In this document: piece after piece, positions 42,610-49,713 of the stretch | How the letters are laid out: every line of letters starts with the position of its first letter | How positions within the stretch are numbered: position 1 is the stretch's first letter | Assembly (NCBI RefSeq): GCF_030068615.1 | Contig: NZ_JASJOC010000002.1 | Location: 372,001-436,000 of the forward strand | Reading direction: 5' to 3' | Length of the DNA stretch: 64,000 nt | Origin: Halostagnicola sp. A-GB9-2 | GTDB taxonomy: Archaea > Halobacteriota > Halobacteria > Halobacteriales > Natrialbaceae | Notes under the pieces: generated by a model | Seen by the model: the letters and a program-made list of their open reading frames with translations, nothing else | The model's database searches: none | What the model was told of the DNA's origin: nothing | Program-made: the position numbers and the translations under genes

Positions 42610-44514
42610 ATGTGTGGCATCATCGGTTACGTCGGCTCGGCGGACGCCAACACGCCTGACGCGATCGACATCCTGCTCGACGGGCTCTCGGAACTCGAGT
42701 ATCGGGGATATGATTCCGCCGGCGTCGCGCTCGCCAACGCGGAACTCGACGTGTACAAATCCGAGGGTGAACTCGAGGAACTCGTCTCGTCGCTTTCGGT
42801 ATCTGAGCTTCGCGAACCCGGGGTCGGCATCGGCCACACGCGCTGGAGCACTCACGGACCGCCGACGGACACGAACGCGCATCCCCACACCGACGACAGC
42901 GGGCGCGTCGCGGTCGTTCACAACGGAATCATCGAGAACTATCAAACGCTTCGAGACGAGCTAACGGCCGAGGGCGTGACCTTCGAGAGCGAAACTGACA
43001 CCGAGGTCGTTCCGTATCTTATCAGTCTGTACCTCGAGTCGGCCGAGAACGCAGACGGCGTTCGGAGTGACGGGGGGAGCATCGTCTACGAACGAGCGTT
43101 CCGCCGGGCAATCGACCGGATCGAGGGCAGTTACGCCATCGCGGCCGTCTTCGAGGGCGACGAGACGATCTACGCGACGCGAAAGGAGTCCCCGCTCGTG
43201 CTCGGCATCGAGGAGAACGGCGACGGACGTGCCGGGGATGCCGACGGGCAGTCGACCGGAGCCGAAGGCGGCTACTACCTCGCCAGCGACGTACCGGCGT
43301 TCATCGAGCACACCGACCGCGTCGTGTACCTCGAGGACGAGGAGTTCGTTCGCCTCAACGGTGAGGGATACGAGGTTAGCGATGAAGACGGAACGACCAT
43401 CGAGAAGACGGTCAAAACGGTTGATTTTGACGCTGAGGATACGGGAAAAAGCGGGTACGACCACCACATGCTCAAGGAGGTTCACGAACAGCCCTCGGCG
43501 CTCAGGCAGTGTCTCCGCGGTCGAGTCGACGAACTGGCGGGGACCGTCACGCTCGAGGAACTCGATACGTTCGTCGAGCAGGAGTTCGCCGCCCCGATAG
43601 AGTTCGTCGCCTGCGGAACCTCGTACCACGCCGCCCTCTACGGAGCGTCGCTGTTGCAACAGCGGGGAATACACGCGACCGCAACCATCGCGAGTGAGTA
43701 CACGACTGACCGCGTTCCGGTCGACGACGACACGCTCGTCGTCGGCATCACCCAGAGCGGGGAAACGGCGGACACGCTTCGTGCGCTCCGCGAGGCAAAC
43801 CGCGCCGGCGGGACGACCCTCGCCGTGACCAACACCGTGGGAAGCTCCGCCGCTCGAGCGTGCGACCACGCGCTGTACATTCGAGCGGGGCCGGAAATCG
43901 GCGTCGCGGCGACGAAGACGTTCGCGAGCCAACAGCTGACACTGTTGGTCCTGAGCGCCGCCGTGAGCAGTCAGATCTCGCACGACGAGATCCAATCGTT
44001 ACGCCGCGTTCCGGATCAGGTACGGACAATACTCGAAACAACGAGCGCGCGGGAGGTTGCCGAGGAACTCGTCGGCTCCGATGCGTTCTTTTTCATCGGA
44101 CGCGGCTTGCACTACCCGGTCGCACTGGAGGGCGCGCTGAAGTTCAAGGAGATTACGTACGAACACGCCGAGGGCTTTGCGGCCGGCGAACTGAAACACG
44201 GTCCGCTCGCGCTGGTCACCGAGAACACGCCCGTCTTCGCGGTCGTGACGGGAGACGGCCAGACGGCACGGAAGACGATTTCGAACATCAAAGAGGTCGA
44301 GGCTCGAGACGCTCCGGTGGTCGTCGTCACCGACGGCGCGTCCGACGTCGAACGGTACGCGGATTACGTTCTGGGAATCCCCGAAACCAACGAACGCTGC
44401 GCGGCCGTCCTTGCGAACGTACAGTTACAACTCATCGCCTACTGGGTCGCCAACACGATGGGGCGATCGATCGACAAGCCGCGAAATCTCGCAAAGAGCG
44501 TGACCGTCGAATGA
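42610..44514 (+). CDS. glmS: Glutamine-fructose-6-phosphate aminotransferase
   Basis: The 634-residue protein starts MCGIIGYVG with the nucleophilic Cys as the first residue after Met. The glutaminase half includes GHTRWSTHGPPTDTNAHPH and VVHNGIIENY; the isomerase half has two SIS domains (VACGTSYHAALYGASLLQ, VGITQSGETADTLRALREAN and GRGLHYPVALEGALKFKEI), ending PRNLAKSVTVE. It makes glucosamine-6-phosphate from fructose-6-phosphate. An acidic insertion of about 15 residues (ENGDGRAGDADGQSTGAEGG) sits in the glutaminase domain before YYLASDVPAF. It follows glmU2 directly; GlmM and GlmU at 0.8-3.6 kb complete the pathway. Confidence 0.95.
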   Translation: MCGIIGYVGSADANTPDAIDILLDGLSELEYRGYDSAGVALANAELDVYKSEGELEELVSSLSVSELREPGVGIGHTRWSTHGPPTDTNAHPHTDDSGRVAVVHNGIIENYQTLRDELTAEGVTFESETDTEVVPYLISLYLESAENADGVRSDGGSIVYERAFRRAIDRIEGSYAIAAVFEGDETIYATRKESPLVLGIEENGDGRAGDADGQSTGAEGGYYLASDVPAFIEHTDRVVYLEDEEFVRLNGEGYEVSDEDGTTIEKTVKTVDFDAEDTGKSGYDHHMLKEVHEQPSALRQCLRGRVDELAGTVTLEELDTFVEQEFAAPIEFVACGTSYHAALYGASLLQQRGIHATATIASEYTTDRVPVDDDTLVVGITQSGETADTLRALREANRAGGTTLAVTNTVGSSAARACDHALYIRAGPEIGVAATKTFASQQLTLLVLSAAVSSQISHDEIQSLRRVPDQVRTILETTSAREVAEELVGSDAFFFIGRGLHYPVALEGALKFKEITYEHAEGFAAGELKHGPLALVTENTPVFAVVTGDGQTARKTISNIKEVEARDAPVVVVTDGASDVERYADYVLGIPETNERCAAVLANVQLQLIAYWVANTMGRSIDKPRNLAKSVTVE

Positions 44515-44572
44515 CTGGCGACTTGCCGGCAGGGCGGTGGGAGCCGGACCGATATCGGGGAGAAAGGTTCCG

Positions 44573-45406
44573 ATGAACGAGTACTGGGACCTCATCGTCG
44601 CCATCTTGGCCGGGGTCGTCCAGGGCATCGTCGAGTGGCTTCCGGTCTCCTCGCAGGGGAACCTTTCGCTGTTTCTCATCCTGATGGACATCTCCCCGGA
44701 TCACGCCCTGCAACTCGCGCTGTTCTTGCAACTCGGGACGACGCTCTCTGCAACGCTGTATTACCGCGACGAAATCCTCGAGAGCCTCGAGGCCGTTCCC
44801 CAGTGGCGACCTCAGTCGGCGTTTACCGGGCCGAACGCAGTGACATCGTTTGTGGTCGTCGCGTGTTTTGCCACCGGGCTGATCGGGCTTCCGATCTACT
44901 TCCTCGCCGTCGATATCGCGAGCGAACTTAGCGGCGGCCTGTTCATCGCCGCAATCGGCGTCTTGCTCGTCCTGACCGGCGTACTGGAGTTGGCCTCGAA
45001 GTCGGTGGATCTCGCGGAACGGGAGGATCCGACGTTTCGAGACGCCGTGATCGTCGGCGGCTTTCAGGGACTCTCGATACTCCCCGGCATCTCCCGCTCG
45101 GGGGTTACCACGAGCGTCCTCCTCTTTCGGTCGTATCAAGCACCCTCGGCGTTCCGTCTCTCCTTTCTCCTCTCGATTCCGACCGGGATCGGCGCGGGCG
45201 CATTGATCTTCGTTACAGAGGGAGGTATCCCGGGGGTGAGCCTCGAGATGGCCGCACTCGCAGTCCTCACGAGTGCGGTCGTCGGCTACGCGACGATCGG
45301 GATCCTGATGCGAATCGTCGAGCGAATACCCTTCTGGATCGTCTGTTTCGGCCTCGGCGGACTGGCGATCGTCGGCGGTGGCGGCGTGACGCTACTCGTG
45401 GCTTGA
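44573..45406 (+). CDS. uppP: Undecaprenyl-diphosphatase family (UppP/BacA) membrane phosphatase
   Basis: The 277-residue protein has about eight membrane segments and the two BacA motifs: GIVEWLPVSSQGNL (E...PVSSxGH region) and PGISRSGVTTSVLLF with the catalytic serine and arginine. In haloarchaea it should dephosphorylate a polyprenyl or dolichyl diphosphate carrier used for glycan assembly. ATG 44573 has a GGAGAAAGG Shine-Dalgarno-like sequence 7 bases upstream; a GTG at 44537 is an alternative. It follows glmS after about 60 bases and is likely cotranscribed with glmU2-glmS, matching lipid-linked sugar use of UDP-GlcNAc. Confidence 0.9.
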   Translation: MNEYWDLIVAILAGVVQGIVEWLPVSSQGNLSLFLILMDISPDHALQLALFLQLGTTLSATLYYRDEILESLEAVPQWRPQSAFTGPNAVTSFVVVACFATGLIGLPIYFLAVDIASELSGGLFIAAIGVLLVLTGVLELASKSVDLAEREDPTFRDAVIVGGFQGLSILPGISRSGVTTSVLLFRSYQAPSAFRLSFLLSIPTGIGAGALIFVTEGGIPGVSLEMAALAVLTSAVVGYATIGILMRIVERIPFWIVCFGLGGLAIVGGGGVTLLVA

Positions 45407-45437
45407 AAAGCGGCGGCTACAGATCGGACAGGTCGTG

Positions 45438-46859
45438 TTAGTCCTCCGCCGGATTCTCTTCGATACTGCCGCGTTCTCGCATCATTGAGGTTCCCCGATC
45501 GATCCATCGACGGCGATAGAAGACGACGCCGAGGTAGGCAACCCGGAAGACGAAGTCGAGGACGACCGCGACGTAGGCCGCGACGACGCCGTACTCGAGG
45601 ACGACGCCGAAGACGTAGGTAAAGCCAAGCAGGAAGACGAAGGTTCCGATGACGCGTGCGATAAAGGGCGGGACCGTCTCGCTCCCCCCGCGGAGCGAGC
45701 CGGCGAGGGTGAGGTAGGCGGCGATCAGGACCGCCGCAATGGCGTACGCCTGCGCGAAGCCGCTCGCGTAGCCAACCGTCGCCGGATCGTCGGTAAACAC
45801 GAGGACGAACTGCTCGGCGAAGAAAAAGAGCAAGAGACAGAAGCCGCCGACGGTGAGCGTACTCAGTGCAGTTGCGGCCGCGCCGTTGTAGAACGCCGTT
45901 TTGGGTTCGCCTCGGCCGAGTGACTGCCCAACCATAATGTTCGCCGCAACGCCGTAGCCACGGGCGAGCGGCGAGGCGACCTGTTGGTACATTCGGCGGC
46001 CGATGTGGTAGGCGGCGTTGACCTCGGTGCCGAACGCCAGCAAAATCGCGTTGAACGGGAATTCGGCGAACATCTCGGTGAGACCCTCGGCGATTCGCGG
46101 CCAACTGATGAGGATAAGTTGCTTCGTGATCACTAACTGCCGGGGAACGACGTACTGGATCTCGTTGAGCGGCGACCAGAGAATCAAGAGGAAGGTAAGC
46201 GCGCCGAGCGTGTCCGAGACCGCTGTCGCGAGCGCGATTCCGACGACACCGAGTTCCGGAAACGGGCCGAGCCCAAGCGCAAGCCCGATAGTCGCGACGA
46301 TGTTGAGAGCGTTGACGACACCGTTTACGTACATCGGCGTTCTCGTGTCGCCGGTGCCGTGGATCGAACGCGCGGCGATGAAGTTAACGTGGATCGCGGG
46401 CGCGGAGACCATGATGATCATGAGGTACGTGCTCCCGTACTCGATCACGTCCGCCATCGCACCCTCTTCGGCGAGCGAACCCAGAATAGCGATCGCGTAC
46501 TCGTTGAGAAAAAGTCCAAACAAGATGAACGGGATACCACCGAGAAGCCCGATCAACAGCGCCTGTGTCACCGCCTGATTTCTGTTGGCGTCGGCGTCAG
46601 CGCCGGTATCCTGACTCGAGAGGGCGATCGCACCGTCGCCGATACCGATCCCGAACCGAAGCGGGAACCGAGCGTAGATATCCGCGAGTCCGACTGCGGC
46701 GACCGCGGCCGGTGAAAAGAGTCCCGCGACGATCAGATCCGTCGTCCGCATCAACGTCCGGAGCACCTGTTCGGCCATCACCGGCCACGACAGGCTAAAG
46801 ACACGTTTCCAGACTCGCCAGAATCGGTGGCTGGCCAGCGACAGGACGACGACGAACAC
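45438..46859 (-). CDS. MATE-family efflux transporter
   Basis: The 473-residue protein has 12 predicted transmembrane helices in two similar halves. The opening WPVMAEQVLRTLMRTTDLIVAGLFSPAAVAAVGLADIYARFP is typical of MATE exporters, and LAWPRIAEGLTEMFAEFPFNAILLAFGTEVNAAYHIG-like sequence begins the second half. It exports drugs or metabolites with Na+ or H+. The substrate cannot be assigned. It converges with uppP, with about 30 bases between stops. The C-terminal tail (RRRWIDRGTSMMRERGSIEENPAED) is cytoplasmic and basic/acidic. Confidence 0.88.
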   Translation of the reverse strand: MFVVVLSLASHRFWRVWKRVFSLSWPVMAEQVLRTLMRTTDLIVAGLFSPAAVAAVGLADIYARFPLRFGIGIGDGAIALSSQDTGADADANRNQAVTQALLIGLLGGIPFILFGLFLNEYAIAILGSLAEEGAMADVIEYGSTYLMIIMVSAPAIHVNFIAARSIHGTGDTRTPMYVNGVVNALNIVATIGLALGLGPFPELGVVGIALATAVSDTLGALTFLLILWSPLNEIQYVVPRQLVITKQLILISWPRIAEGLTEMFAEFPFNAILLAFGTEVNAAYHIGRRMYQQVASPLARGYGVAANIMVGQSLGRGEPKTAFYNGAAATALSTLTVGGFCLLLFFFAEQFVLVFTDDPATVGYASGFAQAYAIAAVLIAAYLTLAGSLRGGSETVPPFIARVIGTFVFLLGFTYVFGVVLEYGVVAAYVAVVLDFVFRVAYLGVVFYRRRWIDRGTSMMRERGSIEENPAED

Positions 46860-47054
46860 GGTTGGGATTCAAACGTTCGGGGATTAAGTATTGAGTTGGC
46901 GGAAAGGTGACCCGGGACTCCGTCCGCAGACGATCACCGCACGTCGAAATACATGGCAGCTACGGCTCCGGCGTACCGGGCGAACCGGCACGGGTAGTGA
47001 AAGCGGACGGACGTTCAGGACGCAACCGAGCGAACGACGGTCGAATCGTCCGTC

Positions 47055-47957
47055 TCAAGCGTCCAGTTGCGTAAGCTCCTCGACATCGGGAATGTTCTCG
47101 CTCGCAGTGGTTATCTGGTTCATTCGCTGTTCGTGTTTGTCGTAAGCGTACTCCGTGAGGTCGCTCGGACTTGGACCGGAATCCTCCTCGGTAACGCCGC
47201 GGTTCGTCAGACTGTTCTGGACGAGTGGAACCAGTTCGCTAACCGTCTCGCGGAGGACGTCGGGATCGACCTCGCCGCCGGTCACGAGTGACTTGAGTTG
47301 GGCCATTCCGAATCCGACGTGGCGTCCCTCGTCGCTCCGGATCAGTTTGAGCCCCTCGACCAGTCCCGGAAGATCGGGGAGATCAGATTCGCTCTCGCCG
47401 TAGGCGAGAGTAAGTCCGTAGTAACCCGTCTGGGCGAGAATGCCCTCGATCGTCAAGTGGTAATGACAGTGGGCTTTCGCTCGGTTTTCCGGCGAGTCGT
47501 CCTCGAGGAGGCGAGCCATGGCCCGTTCGTTGCGCTCGAACAGCTCGTTGTAGGGGTCGCTGAACCATTCCTTGTCGGTCGGCGAGGACAACTCCTGGCC
47601 GCGGCGTGTTTCCTCGGCGTGAACGACTTCGCGCCAGTACCGATCGAAAAAGTCGGTGTGTTTCGATTCCTCGTAGAGTTGTGTGGTGATGAACATCTGA
47701 TCGCCGATGTCGTCCAAGACGACCGCCAGCGGTGCGAGGTCCTCCGTCACCGACTCCTCGCCGGCCCCGAACAGGGCGAGAGATTCCTTGAACGATTCAA
47801 ACTGTGGATCGGACAGGTCGGCGATTCCGTCACGGTCAACCGCGAGGGATATTTCGTGGGGGTCCCAGTGCTTTTCGACGGCGTTTCGGTAGTAGTTGTG
47901 CGAACGAACTGCCGTGTCGAGTTGCATTTCGGGCTGTGATTCTTTATCGGTTGACAT
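47055..47957 (-). CDS. R2-like ligand-binding oxidase (R2lox), ferritin-like
   Basis: The 300-residue protein has the ferritin-like metal ligands of the R2lox family: Glu67 or 68 in GAGEESVTEDL, Glu97 and His100 in LYEESKHTDFF, Glu171 in HLTIEGIL, Glu210 and His213 in RSDEGRHVGFG. The Val70 and Tyr166 positions match the valine and tyrosine that are crosslinked in characterised R2lox proteins (ligand Glu plus 3, and ligand Glu minus 5). A Mn/Fe cofactor and a bound fatty-acid-like ligand are expected from the family; the physiological substrate is unknown. It lacks the radical-transfer C-terminus of true ribonucleotide reductase R2, and no R1 gene is nearby. It is divergent from an HTH-10 regulator. 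Confidence 0.85.
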   Translation of the reverse strand: MSTDKESQPEMQLDTAVRSHNYYRNAVEKHWDPHEISLAVDRDGIADLSDPQFESFKESLALFGAGEESVTEDLAPLAVVLDDIGDQMFITTQLYEESKHTDFFDRYWREVVHAEETRRGQELSSPTDKEWFSDPYNELFERNERAMARLLEDDSPENRAKAHCHYHLTIEGILAQTGYYGLTLAYGESESDLPDLPGLVEGLKLIRSDEGRHVGFGMAQLKSLVTGGEVDPDVLRETVSELVPLVQNSLTNRGVTEEDSGPSPSDLTEYAYDKHEQRMNQITTASENIPDVEELTQLDA

Positions 47958-48041
47958 CGTCGTCTTACCGTACCGGCGGAATTCCGATGAGTCTATATCT
48001 TGTAGAGTAGGGTCTTTAAATACTAGCGCCGAACTAGCCGT
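47958..48041. promoter_or_regulatory. Divergent promoter between R2lox and the HTH-10 regulator
   Basis: An 84-base region. TTTAAATA (48015-48022) is placed about 24 bases before ATG 48042. On the other strand AGATATAG (about 47993-48000) can serve the R2lox gene with a leader of about 10 bases. Both TATA boxes face outward only 20 bases apart, so one bound factor could control both genes. Confidence 0.5.
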
Positions 48042-48695
48042 ATGGGTCTCATTACGGAATTTCGGCTAACGTCGCTCGACCTCCCGTTGACGGACGCGGT
48101 CGCAACCGTTTCCGAGGTCACGGTATACGTCGAGCGAATTCTCACCGTCGACCCCGAACGCCCCGTGATGATCTGTCGAATCGTCGACTATCCCGACAGC
48201 GAGTTTCGCGACGCACTGGCGGACGATCCGTCGGTTGCGGAGGCCGTGACGCTGGATGAATACGACGAGAACGCGCTGTATCGAATCACGCTCCGTGATC
48301 CGCCGGTGCCGATCTACCGAACGTATATGGATCTGGGTGCGATGCCACTCGATGCCATCGTGACCGTCGACGGCTGGTGGTGTCGGTCCCGATTCCCCGA
48401 CCGGGAGGCGCTCGCGGAGTTTCGAGCGTTCTGTACGGATCGAGGCGCGACCTTCCACCTCGAGCAATTAACTCGGGAGTCGGCGGCCGACGACCCGCCG
48501 TTTGGGCTCACGCACGAGCAGTACCAAGCACTGGTTGTGGCGCGCGACGCAGGGTACTTTTCGGTTCCGCGAGAAGTATCGACGGACGAAATTGGTGCGG
48601 AGTTAGGGATTTCGGGACCCTCAGCGTCCGAACGGTTGCGACGGGGCGTCGACCAAATCCTGAAGAATGCCCTCGCAAGCAGCGAACGGGTATAA
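48042..48695 (+). CDS. Bacterioopsin-activator-like HTH-10 transcriptional regulator
   Basis: The 217-residue protein ends with the HTH-10 domain: FGLTHEQYQALVVARDAGYFSVPREVSTDEIGAELGISGPSASERLRRGVDQILKNAL in outline (residues 155-210). The N-terminal 150 residues form the Bat-type sensor-like domain (EFRLTSLDLPLTDAVATVSEVTVYVERIL, YMDLGAMPLDAIVTVDGWWCRSRFPDREAL). Such proteins regulate neighbouring genes in haloarchaea. The divergent R2lox is the natural target, by position only. No PAS or GAF domain is recognisable. The gene has a clear TATA box and a leaderless start. Confidence 0.88.
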   Translation: MGLITEFRLTSLDLPLTDAVATVSEVTVYVERILTVDPERPVMICRIVDYPDSEFRDALADDPSVAEAVTLDEYDENALYRITLRDPPVPIYRTYMDLGAMPLDAIVTVDGWWCRSRFPDREALAEFRAFCTDRGATFHLEQLTRESAADDPPFGLTHEQYQALVVARDAGYFSVPREVSTDEIGAELGISGPSASERLRRGVDQILKNALASSERV

Positions 48696-48817
48696 CACGA
48701 GCACGGGGACGAAGAGACACTCACGACATCGTTACGACCCGATGGGAAACAACGAAACCCATTACCACCTCCAGTTGGTAGGTCGAGCACGAGCGATCTC
48801 TCGAGGATGGATTTCCA

Positions 48818-49618
48818 ATGGACCCGTTCACATTCCTTGGCATCGACGTGGCGTTGTTTCTCCTCATCGGCGTCCTCGCCGGAGCCCACTGCATCGGGAT
48901 GTGCGGGCCACTGGTAACGATCTATGCGGGAAAGATGGACGACGGGCAGTCGGATACTCGAGCGAGCGGCCACCTTTCGACCTACGAAGTCCGTCAACAC
49001 GCGCTGTTCAACATCGGTCGAACGGCGAGCTATACCCTTCTCGGCGCGGCATTCGGCGCGCTCGGGAGTCTGTTGTTCGTGACGACCGACTCGCTGACGC
49101 CCGTCGTCGACCTCGCTCGCGGCGGTATCGGCGTCCTCGTCGGCGGTTTTATCGTCGCGACCGGCATCTACTATCTCCTCGGTCGGACCACCGGCGGCGT
49201 CTCGGTCCCCGGCCTTGAGCGGGTCAGCGCCTGGCTCGCAACGCACGTCGACCGGCTCGCGAACGGTCCCGGAATCGTTGGGCTCGGAGCCGTCCACGGA
49301 CTGCTCCCGTGTCCGATCCTCTATCCGGCGTTTTTGTACGCGTTCGCAACTGGCTCACCACTTGGTGGCGGCCTCGCACTCGCCGCGCTCGGCATTGGAA
49401 CGATCCCCGCGGTGTTCGCCTACGGAACCGTCATCGACGCCGTCGACGCGGTTCACCGACGCCGGGTCCACCGCTTGCTTGGCGTCGCGTTCGTCGTCCT
49501 CGGCTACGTGTTGCTCGCCCACGGGTTGATGAGTCTCGGCTACCCCGTTCCGCACCCGGAACTGCCGTTTTACGACGGTATCGACGCTCCGGGGGCGGGA
49601 GATCACGAACACCACTAA
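48818..49618 (+). CDS. TauE/SafE-UreH-type membrane protein, probable partner of the copper ATPase
   Basis: The 266-residue protein has six or more membrane helices, with the family motif GAHCIGMCGPLVTIYAG near the N-terminus and GAVHGLLPCPILYPAFLYAFATGS in the second half. The HCIGMCGP and GLLPCP motifs are typical of the UreH/DsbD-like TauE/SafE branch found near cytochrome oxidase maturation genes. Cys and Met residues in the motif suggest metal or thiol handling. The C-terminus ends DHEHH, another possible metal site. It precedes the P-type ATPase by 95 bases on the same strand. Confidence 0.82.
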   Translation: MDPFTFLGIDVALFLLIGVLAGAHCIGMCGPLVTIYAGKMDDGQSDTRASGHLSTYEVRQHALFNIGRTASYTLLGAAFGALGSLLFVTTDSLTPVVDLARGGIGVLVGGFIVATGIYYLLGRTTGGVSVPGLERVSAWLATHVDRLANGPGIVGLGAVHGLLPCPILYPAFLYAFATGSPLGGGLALAALGIGTIPAVFAYGTVIDAVDAVHRRRVHRLLGVAFVVLGYVLLAHGLMSLGYPVPHPELPFYDGIDAPGAGDHEHH

Positions 49619-49713
49619 CTAATCGGATCGTCACGAACCAACCGAATTGCCACGAAACAACGAACCGCAAACTGATCGAATCACCACGAACTAATCGAAC
49701 CGCAAACTCACCG
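49619..49713 (+). repeat. Short degenerate repeats before the copper ATPase gene
   Basis: The gap contains recurring CACGAAC-like and CCGAAT/CGAACCGCAAACT-like words: CACGAACCAACCGAATTGC, CACGAAACAACGAACCGC, CACGAACTAATCGAACCGC. AACCGCAAACT occurs twice (about 49665 and 49699). The array is A- and C-rich and imperfect, with a spacing of roughly 30 bases. No TATA box is evident, so the ATPase is probably read from upstream. Confidence 0.4.

Noticed and set aside
47055-47957. Ribonucleotide reductase small subunit (R2)
   Set aside because: The ligand spacing and the Val/Tyr pair fit R2lox, no large-subunit gene is nearby, and the R2 C-terminal interaction tail is absent.
49619-49713. CRISPR-like array before the copper ATPase
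   Set aside because: The repeats are degenerate, only 95 bases in total and without regular spacers; no cas genes are in the window.
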